From CBDUQI01 sp965369325 (GTDB lineage: Bacteria; Pseudomonadota; Gammaproteobacteria; Steroidobacterales; JBCBZW01), in NCBI GenBank assembly GCA_965369325.1, contig CBDUQI010000158.1:1-13812 (forward strand): DNA of 13,812 bases. Direction: 5' to 3'. The notes beneath the pieces are model-generated. The model searched no databases, was not told the DNA's origin, and worked only from the letters and a program-made list of their open reading frames with translations. The position numbers and the translations under genes are program-made. Of this stretch, positions 1-7,278 are shown in pieces. Positions within the stretch are counted from its first letter, which is position 1. Each line of letters opens with the position of its first letter.

Positions 1-1349
1 GAGCCGCGGGTAAAGTACGCGCCGCGCGGGTGCTCGCCCGGCAACGTGCGATACGGCACGCCGTCGCCGTCCACATCTTTATAACGGTGGAAAGTCTCCA
101 TCTGGCTCAGGGCCTCGGCGTCCAGTACTTTGCCGCGGTTGGGACGGTAGCTGTCGTCCCACTTCAGGTCGGGCACCATCCAATCGTTCATGCCGATATC
201 CAGATCAAGCAACACAAACACCGGCGTTTGCAAATGCTCGGCGAGATCGAAGGCCTGTGGCGCCATGTAGAAGCTCTCTTCCGGGTCGGCCGGAAACAGC
301 AGCACGTGACGGGTATCGCCGTGGGAGGCGTAGGCGCAGCTCATGATGTCGCCCTGCTGCGTCCGCGTGGGCATGCCGGTTGATGGCCCCACGCGTTGCA
401 CGTCAAAGATGACCGCAGGGATTTCGGCGTAGTAGCCGTAGCCGACAAATTCATTCATCAGCGATACGCCCGGCCCGCTGGTGGGCGTAAATGAGCGTGC
501 GCCCATCCACGAGGCGCCCAGCACCATGCCAATGGCGGCCAGTTCGTCTTCGGCCTGGATCACGCAGTAGTTGTTGCGTCCGGTTTGCGGATCCACCCGG
601 TGCTTTGCGCAGAATTTGCTGAAGCCGTCCATTAGTGAGGTGGAAGGGGTAATCGGGTACCAGGCGCCGAACGTCGCACCGCCGTACATGCATCCAAGCG
701 CCGCCGCCGTGTTGCCGTCCATTGTGATGTGATTGGCCGTGGCGTCCATCGGCTCGGCGGTGAACGCAAGCGGGCAGGGCAGGTGGGCCTTGGCATAGTC
801 GTAGCCCATCTTGATGGCGGTCTCGTTACCCTCCATCAGATGTGGTTTGTCGGCAAATTTCTCCAGCAGCAAGGCGCGGATCACATCCATATCCAGATTG
901 AGCAATGCCGCCAGCACGCCGACGTAGCAAATATTTTTCATCAGGATGCGTGCGCGCGCGGTGGGGAAGTGCTCGTTGCACATTTTGGCCAACGGCACGC
1001 CCAGCACGGTGATGTCCTCGCGGTACAACTCGGCTGAACGTGGCCAGGTGCTGTCGTAGATGAGGATACCGCCAGGCGCGACGTCGTTCAGGTCTTTTTG
1101 ATAAGACTCGGCATTCATCGCCACCATGATGTCCAGGCGCTTGGATCGACACAGATAGCCTTTGCCGCTGACGCGAATCTCGTACCACGTCGGCAGGCCC
1201 TGGATGTTGGAGGGAAAGTAGTTCTTGCCGACAACCGGAATGCCCATGCGGAACAGGGTCTGCATCAGCATGCCATTGGCACTGGCCGAGCCGGTGCCGT
1301 TGACGTTCGCAAGTTTAATGGTGAATTCGTTGTGGGTAGGTCCGCTCAT
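1..1349 (-). CDS. korA: 2-oxoacid:acceptor oxidoreductase, fused gamma-alpha subunit (KorA-like), C-terminus cut by window edge
   Basis: The minus-strand frame is open from the ATG at 1349 to the window edge (449 codons visible). It would oxidatively decarboxylate a 2-oxoacid, probably 2-oxoglutarate, to the acyl-CoA with thiamine pyrophosphate, together with a beta subunit not in the window. Residues 1-195 or so form the gamma domain (VNGTGSASANGML near 16-28, then FPSNIQGLPTWYEIRVSGKG). The alpha domain follows, with YPITPSTS at 231-238, TSGPGVSLMNEF at 290-301 and GPSTGMPTRTQQGD at 321-334. Fused family members usually run to about 550-650 residues, so 100-200 are probably missing. A GGAG motif (1357-1360) lies 7 nt before the start. 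The flavoprotein gene upstream ends 58 nt away, suggesting one transcript. Family membership is clear. 2-Oxoglutarate rather than pyruvate or another 2-oxoacid is inferred from the gamma-alpha fusion and the neighbour. Confidence 0.9.
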   Translation of the reverse strand, partial: MSGPTHNEFTIKLANVNGTGSASANGMLMQTLFRMGIPVVGKNYFPSNIQGLPTWYEIRVSGKGYLCRSKRLDIMVAMNAESYQKDLNDVAPGGILIYDSTWPRSAELYREDITVLGVPLAKMCNEHFPTARARILMKNICYVGVLAALLNLDMDVIRALLLEKFADKPHLMEGNETAIKMGYDYAKAHLPCPLAFTAEPMDATANHITMDGNTAAALGCMYGGATFGAWYPITPSTSLMDGFSKFCAKHRVDPQTGRNNYCVIQAEDELAAIGMVLGASWMGARSFTPTSGPGVSLMNEFVGYGYYAEIPAVIFDVQRVGPSTGMPTRTQQGDIMSCAYASHGDTRHVLLFPADPEESFYMAPQAFDLAEHLQTPVFVLLDLDIGMNDWMVPDLKWDDSYRPNRGKVLDAEALSQMETFHRYKDVDGDGVPYRTLPGEHPRGAYFTRG

Positions 1350-1407
1350 CTTAAGGCTCCGCGCTGGCCTGCGACGGCTGAAGGTCGCCGCTGTCAGGTC
1401 CCCGCGT

Positions 1408-3216
1408 TCATTGACTGGCTGTTTTTCGCTTAGGCGTCTGATCGGTGGTTTGATCAGTTGCTTTGGGTGAGAAAAGTGTGAATTTCTGCATGTCCCAGGC
1501 CGCCGTGGGGCAGCGCTCAGCGCACAGGCTGCAGTGCACGCACAGGTCCTCATCCTTCACCATGACGCGGCCGGTTTGCGGCAACGCGCCCGAGACGTAC
1601 AAGTCCTGGGTAATGTTCTCGGCCGGCGCTTTGAGACGTTGGCGCAGATCGGCCTCATCGCCGTTCTCGGTCATGGTGAGGCAGTCGACCGGGCACACGT
1701 CAATGCAGGCATCGCACTCGATGCACAGCTTGGCGGTAAACACCGTCTGCACATCGCAATTAAGGCAGCGCTCCACCTCGCGCGCGGCGTCCTCGGCGGT
1801 AAAGCCTAGCTCTACCTCGATATTCAGCTGCTTGAAGCGGGTGGTCAGATCAACGTGCGGCATCAACTGGCGTTCGCGGCCGTCGTAACTGTTGCTGTAA
1901 CTCCACTCGTGCAGGCCCATCTTGGCGCTTTGCAGATTCATCCCGTCCGGCAGGCGGCTGGTGAGCGCTTCGCCCTGGCAGTGTTTGTGGATGGAGATGG
2001 CGGCCTGGTGGCCGTGCTCCACCGCCCAGATAATGTTCTTGGGGCCAAAGGCGGAGTCACCGCCGAAAAACACGCCCTCTCGCGAGGACTCGAAGGTGAC
2101 GGGATCGACTGTAGGTACTTCCCATTGATCAAACTCGATGCCCAGATCGCGCTCTACCCAGGGGAAGGCGTTCTCCTGTCCGATCGCCAGCACCACGTCA
2201 TCGCAGGGGATAAACTTCTCCCCGACCACCTGGCTTTCGGTAATCCGCCCGTCGTCGATCTGGTACGCCATCTCTTCAAACATCATGCCCTTGAGCTGGC
2301 CGTCTTCCACCACAAAACTCTTGGGCGAATGGTTGATCATGATCTCGACGTTTTCTTCTTCCGCATCCTCCAACTCCCAGTCAGAGGCCTTGAAGAACGA
2401 GCGGGGTTTACGCGCCATCACTTTCACGCTGTCTGCGCCCAGGCGTAGCGAGGTACGGCAGCAGTCCATAGCGGTGTTGCCCACGCCGATGATCAGCACC
2501 CGCTTGCCGATGTCCTCAATGTGCCCGAAGGCGACGGATTCGAGCCACGAGATGCCGATATGGATGCGATCCGTATCGTGTCGGCCAGGCAGATTCAGCT
2601 CTTTGCCCTTGGGCGCGCCCGTGCCGACAAACACGGCGTCGAATTTGTCATCCAGCAGCGCTTTCATGCTGTCGACCGGGGTGTTAAGGCGTACGTCCAC
2701 GCCCATGTCGGTAATGACGCTGATTTCCTCATCCAGCACATCGCCCGGTAAGCGGAAGGCCGGGATGTTAGTGCGCATCAAGCCGCCGAGCCGGGGCAGC
2801 GCTTCGAACAGGGTGATCTCATAGCCAAGCGGCGCCAGATCGTTGGCCACGGTGAGCGATGCGCAACCACCGCCGATCAGGGCGACGCGTTTGCCGTTAC
2901 CGGTTTTGGGAATCGCTGGCAACTGATCGCGGAATTCGCCGCAGTTATCGGCTGCCACGCGCTTCAAGCGGCAGATGGCAACTGGTTTGTCCTCCACCCG
3001 GCCGCGCCGACAGGCAGGTTCGCACGGACGGTCGCAAACACGTCCCAAAATGCCTGGGAACACGTTGGATTGACGGTTGAGCAGATAAGCGTCGGTGAAC
3101 CGACCTTGCGCGATCAGCCTAATGTAGCCCGGCACATCCGTATGTGCGGGACAGCCCCACTGGCAATCGACTACCTTGTGAAAGTAGTCCGGATCATTCG
3201 TATCCGTGGGCTTCAT
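1408..3216 (-). CDS. GltD-like FAD/NAD(P) oxidoreductase with two C-terminal [4Fe-4S] clusters (KorC-like)
   Basis: 602-residue iron-sulfur flavoprotein that probably passes electrons between the neighbouring 2-oxoacid oxidoreductase and NAD(P). The N-terminal region has the cysteines of the GltD/dihydropyrimidine dehydrogenase cluster domain (C18, C22, C61, C65, C69). An FAD Rossmann motif follows at 115-120 (GGGCAS, where GAGPAG is usual), then an NADP-site motif GVGNTAMD at 244-251 and a second FAD contact GGDSAFGP at 385-392. Two ferredoxin-type CxxCxxCxxxCP motifs lie at C498-C508 and C559-C569, and an extra CLNC at 484-487. The frame stays open to a GTG at 3249 (613 residues), but that start has no clear ribosome binding site. 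The ATG at 3216 has AGGG (3227-3230) 10 nt upstream and is preferred. No glutamate synthase large subunit is nearby, so the pairing with korA argues against a role as GltD. Confidence 0.88.
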   Translation of the reverse strand: MKPTDTNDPDYFHKVVDCQWGCPAHTDVPGYIRLIAQGRFTDAYLLNRQSNVFPGILGRVCDRPCEPACRRGRVEDKPVAICRLKRVAADNCGEFRDQLPAIPKTGNGKRVALIGGGCASLTVANDLAPLGYEITLFEALPRLGGLMRTNIPAFRLPGDVLDEEISVITDMGVDVRLNTPVDSMKALLDDKFDAVFVGTGAPKGKELNLPGRHDTDRIHIGISWLESVAFGHIEDIGKRVLIIGVGNTAMDCCRTSLRLGADSVKVMARKPRSFFKASDWELEDAEEENVEIMINHSPKSFVVEDGQLKGMMFEEMAYQIDDGRITESQVVGEKFIPCDDVVLAIGQENAFPWVERDLGIEFDQWEVPTVDPVTFESSREGVFFGGDSAFGPKNIIWAVEHGHQAAISIHKHCQGEALTSRLPDGMNLQSAKMGLHEWSYSNSYDGRERQLMPHVDLTTRFKQLNIEVELGFTAEDAAREVERCLNCDVQTVFTAKLCIECDACIDVCPVDCLTMTENGDEADLRQRLKAPAENITQDLYVSGALPQTGRVMVKDEDLCVHCSLCAERCPTAAWDMQKFTLFSPKATDQTTDQTPKRKTASQ

Positions 3217-3334
3217 TGTCGTTATGCCCTGTGTTCCAACCTTGGCCACCGTTGAGTCGGCGAGTCATAGAATTCCATACTCAGCCCCGCCTGTATATAG
3301 CATCAAGTCCGCTTAGTCTACTGGCCCGGTTGTT

Positions 3335-3853
3335 TTAGATGTCAGGGTTTTGCTTAGGCGAGGCGTCGGGGGCGCTGGCGGCCAGGTCGGTGAGGGCGGT
3401 GCCCGACAGCCGGTAGCCGATCCACTGGCTTTGCGGTTTCGCGCCCAGCGACTGGTAGAACTCAATCGCGGCGGTGTTCCAGTCCAGCACATTCCACTCA
3501 AAGCGCGCGCAATCCCGCGCCAGGGCCACCCGTGCCAGCGCCCGCAGCAAGGCCTTGCCGCCGCCCAGGCCACGTGCCGACTGGCTGACGAACAGGTCCT
3601 CCAGAAACAGGCTGTGCTTGCCGGTCCAAGTAGAGAAGGTGAAAAAATATACGGCGCAGCCGATGGGCCTGCTGTCTTGCTCGCAGATCAGCGAATGCAC
3701 TAGCGCTTCCTTGCCAAAGATGCGCTGCTCGATGTCTTCCAGCGTTGCTGCGACCCGATCGCGGGCATCTTCGAATGCGGCCAGCTCATGGATAAAGTGA
3801 AGAATTTGCGGCGCGTCCTCGCGCTGCGCGGGACGCACATGAATGGCGGACAT
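3335..3853 (-). CDS. GNAT-family N-acetyltransferase, SSAT (diamine acetyltransferase)-like
   Basis: 172-residue acetyl-CoA-dependent N-acetyltransferase. The acetyl-CoA motif RGLGGGKALL is at 94-103, preceded by the beta-4 strand LEDLFV at 84-89. EWNVLDWN at 119-126 and AIEFYQSLGA at 129-138 follow, the latter with the Tyr that acts as general acid in many GNATs. The sequence after the LEDLFV strand resembles spermidine/spermine acetyltransferases, so a polyamine or other small amine is a reasonable substrate guess, but it is not shown. The frame is open back to 3904. The ATG at 3853 is preferred because it has AGG (3861-3863) 7 nt upstream and because the longer versions would start inside a hairpin. 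It sits between the secreted protein gene and the Kor genes on the same strand, 118 nt before korC, with no evident functional link to either. Confidence 0.85.
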   Translation of the reverse strand: MSAIHVRPAQREDAPQILHFIHELAAFEDARDRVAATLEDIEQRIFGKEALVHSLICEQDSRPIGCAVYFFTFSTWTGKHSLFLEDLFVSQSARGLGGGKALLRALARVALARDCARFEWNVLDWNTAAIEFYQSLGAKPQSQWIGYRLSGTALTDLAASAPDASPKQNPDI

Positions 3854-3882
3854 TGAGCTACCTGTGGGTGGCGATGACATTG

Positions 3883-3927
3883 AGCAGTGTTCAAGCCTAC
3901 ACACGATGCGTGGGCTTGAACACTGCT
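3883..3927. repeat. Long inverted repeat / hairpin between the secreted protein gene and the GNAT gene
   Basis: Arms AGCAGTGTTCAAGCC (3883-3897) and GGCTTGAACACTGCT (3913-3927) are perfect 15-base complements. Pairing continues inward with few mismatches (3899-3900 with 3910-3911, and 3902-3903 with 3907-3908). GTGGGT at 3864-3869 and ACCCAC at 3931-3936 could add an outer stem. It starts 13 nt after the stop codon at 3941 on the minus strand and ends 29 nt before the GNAT start. No run of T follows on either strand, so it is not a classical intrinsic terminator. Possible roles are transcript 3'-end protection, a weak bidirectional terminator, or an extragenic palindrome. Only one copy was seen in the window. 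Confidence 0.75.
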
Positions 3928-3940
3928 GACACCCACGGGC

Positions 3941-6421
3941 TCAGTTGACGCCGCTCGGCCCCGGAGCGCTAAAGAACATCAGCTTGAGCGCCGCCAGATC
4001 CTGGAAGTTAACCGTGCCATCGCCATCCAGATCGCCATCCGCATCGTTGCTGAAGAACACGCTCTTCAGGTAGGCCAGGTCGGTAAAGTCGGTATTGCCG
4101 TCGTTGTTAAAGTCGCCGTCACAGGCATTGCCATAGCCGTCAAGATCACTATCGCGCTGGTCGCGATTGCCTGTGAGAGTGCAGTTGTCGTTTACATCCA
4201 GCAAGCCATCAAAATCGCTGTCTCCTAGCGGCTCCATGCGAATGTTGTCGAACCAAACCGTGCGGATGCCGCCTTCACCCAGCTCAAATCCCAAGCGACT
4301 ATCGGTGTCGGTTGCGTTGACGGTGGCGATCATCTCAAAGTGCTGCCACTGAGGTTGCGGCGTAAAGTACTCGCTCGCGCCTAAGCCGGTCCACGGCTCG
4401 TGATCGCGCATCACAATCGCGCGCACTGGGTCCGAGGTGGTGGCCTTGGCGTCAAAACTCACTCGGTATTGCTGCTGCCCGATCAGCGGGCGTTCGCCCT
4501 GGTAAAACTGCACATGCCAGCCCACACCGTCAGTTGCGTGAACGTCGACCCGCAGCGATGTTGCCCCATCAGTGGCGGTGCCGGGGTCGACGGTGAAATC
4601 AGCCTGTCCCTCGCCAGACAGTTGCGTGCGCCAGCCGCTCAGGGCTTCCTCGAAACTCAGGTTGCTGATCAGTTGCGCTGGGCCGCCCACCTGCAGCGCT
4701 TCATCCACATCAAGCTCGGTATTGGCAGGCACGTTGAAAATAGCGTGCTCGCCACTAGGCCAGAGGATGGCGACGGTCGCAGCCGGTGCCTGGCCCAGGC
4801 CGAAGTGCAGCGCCAACTCGCTGGTGCTTGCTGCGTTGCCGGAGCCGGAGAGGACCTCGCGAATTTGCGTCTCGCCAAGGTCCACATAGCCGTTGTTGTC
4901 CAGATCGGCGGTTACCATGGCGCGGGCACCGATAGCATCACGGCTGGAGCGCAGCGCGCCGGAACTGTCCGGGCGCCCGGTCAGGCGCAGGGTGAGATGG
5001 CCGTTGGATGAATTGACGCCGGTATTGTTGCGGTAAAGATGCGAGGGGCTGTCCTGGAATGCGACCACAAACATGTCTTGCCAGCCGTCGCGATCGAAAT
5101 CAGCGCCGGGGTCGCCGCGCCCGACTGCAGGGGTGGCGATGTTGGCGCTAGCGGCGATCTCGACAAAGCCGCCTGCGGTGTTGTGATACAGATGATCCTG
5201 AGCAGGCGCTTCGGTGGCGACGTGCACGTCCTCGCGCCCGTCATTGTCAAAATCTGACAGCAGGTTGCCCCAGGAGTACTTGGCCGGGAGCGCGAGGCTG
5301 TGGACGAAGCTAAGACTGCCGGTTTCCGTTAGCTGGTTTATCCACAGATCGTTGGAGCCGGGGTTGCCGGGGTTGGCTAGATCGCTCCAGTCAGACACGT
5401 ACAGGTCCAGATCGCCGTCGTTATCAAGGTCGCCGGCTTCCACACCCATAGCACCGCCTGTTTGGTGGCCAAACACGTCGGGTAAGGTGTAGGTGACTAA
5501 CTCGAAACCCAGCCAGACCTCGGCGGCATCGCGGCCGCGGTTGATATAGAGCATATCGCGGTCGTCTGGCCCGCCGACCTTGTTGGTGACGAACAGATCG
5601 GGCCAACGGTCGTTGTTGACATCGGCAAAGATCACCGCGTTGGTTGAGCTGTAGCGCTGGGCGCTGGTTTGGGTTTGACCGTTCTCGCTGAAATAGCCGC
5701 CCATCGCGTACTCGCTGGTGCGGTCGGTGAATGTGCCATCGCCGTTGTTGAGATAAAACACATCGCGCCGCCCGGGCAGATTCACCGGCCCTTCTGGTGG
5801 ATTGTCATCCGAGTAGAAGCTGTTGTGATTGCCCACGTACAGGTCTAGATCGCCGTCGCGGTCCACATCGCCCCACGCTGCCGTCAGTGCGTTGTCGAGT
5901 GCGATCGATTCGTGAAATGCCATGCCTAAGCCGTGCTGGTTATCGTTGCTGGCAGGGCTAGGGTCGGTACTGGCAGTGGCATCGACGAAGGCCAGTGCAC
6001 CGGTGTCGACAAGCAGGTTCCGGTACAGCACATTGGGCTGATCGAAGTTCAGGACATACAAATCCTGGTCGCCGTCATTGTCGTAGTCGGCCGCGATCGC
6101 GCCGGTCGCGTTGCCGGTGTCGCCAGCGCCCGCATCATTGCTGGCACGCTGGAACGTGCGTTGTCCGTCTACTGACCGGTTTAGGTACAGCTCATTCGCG
6201 TTGCCCCACGATCGCATCAGATACAGATCTGCCCAGCCATCGCCGTCCAGATCGGCAAACACGGCACCTGGGCCGTGGCCGTCGCCGGCTTGAGCCCGGT
6301 AGCTGGCCAGACCCGCCTGGCTGGTGATGTCGATGAAGCTGATTTGCGCGTAGCTGCTGAGCGGGCCTGCAAGCAGCATCAGTGCGAGGAACCTGCGATA
6401 AGTGATTGAACAATCCATCAT
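3941..6421 (-). CDS. Secreted FG-GAP/VCBS-repeat and ASPIC/UnbV protein with carbohydrate-binding-like and dockerin-like C-terminal modules
   Basis: 826-residue exported protein. A signal peptide is predicted at 1-25 (basic YRR, hydrophobic FLALMLLAG, cleavage after SYA). Seven calcium-binding FG-GAP-type motifs of the form DxDxDGxxDLYV lie at about 56, 111, 184, 266, 330, 389 and 440, forming a probable beta-propeller. An ASPIC/UnbV domain spans about 473-573 (IGARAMVTADLDNNGYVD, then HFGLG and ILWPSGE). A CBM4/9-like jelly-roll region is at about 586-729 (NLSFEEALSGWR to VWFDNIRM). A thrombospondin-type-3-like stretch is at about 735-769 (DVNDNC, DLDGYGNACD). Two dockerin-type repeats lie at about 769-818, with a short tail APGPSGVN. 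The role is probably extracellular adhesion or carbohydrate binding; no catalytic domain was recognised. The ATG at 6421 is chosen over 6487 because GGAG (6428-6431) is 6 nt away and the signal peptide then begins at residue 1. It diverges from the TetR gene. Confidence 0.88.
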   Translation of the reverse strand: MMDCSITYRRFLALMLLAGPLSSYAQISFIDITSQAGLASYRAQAGDGHGPGAVFADLDGDGWADLYLMRSWGNANELYLNRSVDGQRTFQRASNDAGAGDTGNATGAIAADYDNDGDQDLYVLNFDQPNVLYRNLLVDTGALAFVDATASTDPSPASNDNQHGLGMAFHESIALDNALTAAWGDVDRDGDLDLYVGNHNSFYSDDNPPEGPVNLPGRRDVFYLNNGDGTFTDRTSEYAMGGYFSENGQTQTSAQRYSSTNAVIFADVNNDRWPDLFVTNKVGGPDDRDMLYINRGRDAAEVWLGFELVTYTLPDVFGHQTGGAMGVEAGDLDNDGDLDLYVSDWSDLANPGNPGSNDLWINQLTETGSLSFVHSLALPAKYSWGNLLSDFDNDGREDVHVATEAPAQDHLYHNTAGGFVEIAASANIATPAVGRGDPGADFDRDGWQDMFVVAFQDSPSHLYRNNTGVNSSNGHLTLRLTGRPDSSGALRSSRDAIGARAMVTADLDNNGYVDLGETQIREVLSGSGNAASTSELALHFGLGQAPAATVAILWPSGEHAIFNVPANTELDVDEALQVGGPAQLISNLSFEEALSGWRTQLSGEGQADFTVDPGTATDGATSLRVDVHATDGVGWHVQFYQGERPLIGQQQYRVSFDAKATTSDPVRAIVMRDHEPWTGLGASEYFTPQPQWQHFEMIATVNATDTDSRLGFELGEGGIRTVWFDNIRMEPLGDSDFDGLLDVNDNCTLTGNRDQRDSDLDGYGNACDGDFNNDGNTDFTDLAYLKSVFFSNDADGDLDGDGTVNFQDLAALKLMFFSAPGPSGVN

Positions 6422-6556
6422 GACGCTCTCCCTGGTTGGATGGCGAGTGTGGGGCACGTGCAAGGCAACGTGAACCGAGCCTAGCACCTGCCCGCGAGCG
6501 GTGCGTGCGTGTCACCGCATTGCGACAGCCCGCGGCGGGTGTCTACGGGCCTTCGG
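6422..6556. other. Divergent intergenic region with inverted repeats
   Basis: Left part of the gap between the secreted protein gene and tetR. It holds the ribosome binding site of the secreted gene (AGGGAG, 6428-6433). It also has a 6-bp inverted repeat GCGGTG/CACCGC (6498-6503 and 6513-6518) and an imperfect one running from GACA at 6524 to TGTC at 6543. Either could be an operator or a hairpin in the leader of the secreted gene. No convincing -35/-10 pair for that gene was found. Confidence 0.4.
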
Positions 6557-6585
6557 TTGAGTTTTGGACCGATCGGTCCTAAACT
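6557..6585 (+). promoter_or_regulatory. Predicted sigma-70-type promoter of the TetR-family gene
   Basis: -35 TTGAGT (6557-6562) and -10 TAAACT (6580-6585) are separated by exactly 17 nt. Each matches the consensus at 4 of 6 positions. Transcription would start at about 6592, the A of the first ATG, so the message may be leaderless. The spacer is filled by the palindromic operator, which fits direct repression by blocking RNA polymerase. Confidence 0.55.
6560..6585. promoter_or_regulatory. Probable TetR-family operator (palindrome)
   Basis: A perfect 14-bp palindrome GGACCGATCGGTCC lies at 6566-6579. After one mismatched pair (6565/6580) the symmetry continues for five more pairs, AGTTT on the left and AAACT on the right, giving 26 bp in all. 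The GACC-N4-GGTC core resembles the box I recall for the E. coli regulator NemR. It ends 6 nt before the regulator's ATG and overlaps the promoter, so autorepression is likely. It could also act on the divergent secreted protein gene about 140 bp away. Confidence 0.75.
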
Positions 6586-6591
6586 GAGTTC

Positions 6592-7182
6592 ATGTCGATG
6601 GGTAGACCGCTTGAATTTGATCCGGACCTTGCAGTACAGGCAGCAACACAGCTGTTTTGGGCGCAGGGTTACTCACGTACTTCGCTGGCAGATTTACTCA
6701 AAGGCACCAGTATGTCTCGCAGTAGTCTGTATCAGGCCTTTGGCAGCAAGCGCCAATTATTCGAGCTGTGCCTGCATCGCTACGCGGATGACCTGGAAGC
6801 CCGCCTGCGCGCCAGCCTGCGCAGCGCCAGTAGTGGTCTGGCGTTTATCGAGCAGGTGTTGCGTGAGGTGGCGGGTACCGCTGGTACCGCCGATGGCCAA
6901 CGTGGCTGCCTGCTGATTAACACGATCAACGAGCTTACCGCCGAGCACGATGCCTCTTCCGCAAAAGTCGCACAGATGGGTTTGGCTCGGGTCGTGCGGT
7001 TGTTCGCCTCGGCGCTGGAGCGGGCGCGCGAGTTGGGTGAAGTGACGGCCGATAAGCCGCCAGAGGAGCTGGCGGACTATCTGTTCGGTGTGGTGAGTGG
7101 TCTGCGCACGATGGTGAAGGCAGGTTACGGCCCGTCTGCCACCCATCAGATGGTCGGTGCCGCGATGAGTGCGCTGCGCTAG
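6592..7182 (+). CDS. TetR/AcrR-family transcriptional regulator, NemR/AcuR-like
   Basis: 196-residue one-component regulator. The N-terminal helix-turn-helix is at about 10-55 (DPDLAVQAATQLFWAQGYSRTSL, then SMSRSSLYQAFGSKRQLF). The C-terminal part looks like the ligand domain found in NemR and AcuR. C106 in QRGCLLINTINEL lines up by eye with the redox-sensing Cys106 of NemR (context SGCLTVKL). K176 in LRTMVKAG falls near NemR Lys175. A role sensing electrophiles or oxidants is therefore inferred. The start is ambiguous. The ATG at 6592 coincides with the predicted transcription start (leaderless), while the ATG at 6598 (194 residues) has GAG (6586-6588) 9 nt upstream. The AhpD-like gene follows on the same strand after 96 nt and is the likely target or co-transcribed partner. 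Confidence 0.9.
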   Translation: MSMGRPLEFDPDLAVQAATQLFWAQGYSRTSLADLLKGTSMSRSSLYQAFGSKRQLFELCLHRYADDLEARLRASLRSASSGLAFIEQVLREVAGTAGTADGQRGCLLINTINELTAEHDASSAKVAQMGLARVVRLFASALERARELGEVTADKPPEELADYLFGVVSGLRTMVKAGYGPSATHQMVGAAMSALR

Positions 7183-7278
7183 TGCGGGTCACCCGGCTCA
7201 GTCCCTGCACGCGTGCGATAGGGCTCGGCAAGCAGTGCCGGGTAGGGTGTCGCAGGCAGCTCGAGTCACGGGGCGGGT

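Noticed and set aside
30..1433. Several plus-strand and out-of-frame minus-strand open frames over the korA region
   Set aside because: All are shadows of the korA frame, which runs open to the window edge and carries clear family motifs.
1855..2824. Two plus-strand open frames of about 200 codons opposite korC
   Set aside because: They show low-complexity composition typical of antisense frames and no recognisable domain, while the minus strand encodes a clear iron-sulfur flavoprotein.
1408..3216. Glutamate synthase small subunit (gltD)
   Set aside because: No gltB neighbour is present, extra C-terminal ferredoxin motifs occur, and the gene pairs with a 2-oxoacid oxidoreductase. A Kor-associated role fits better.
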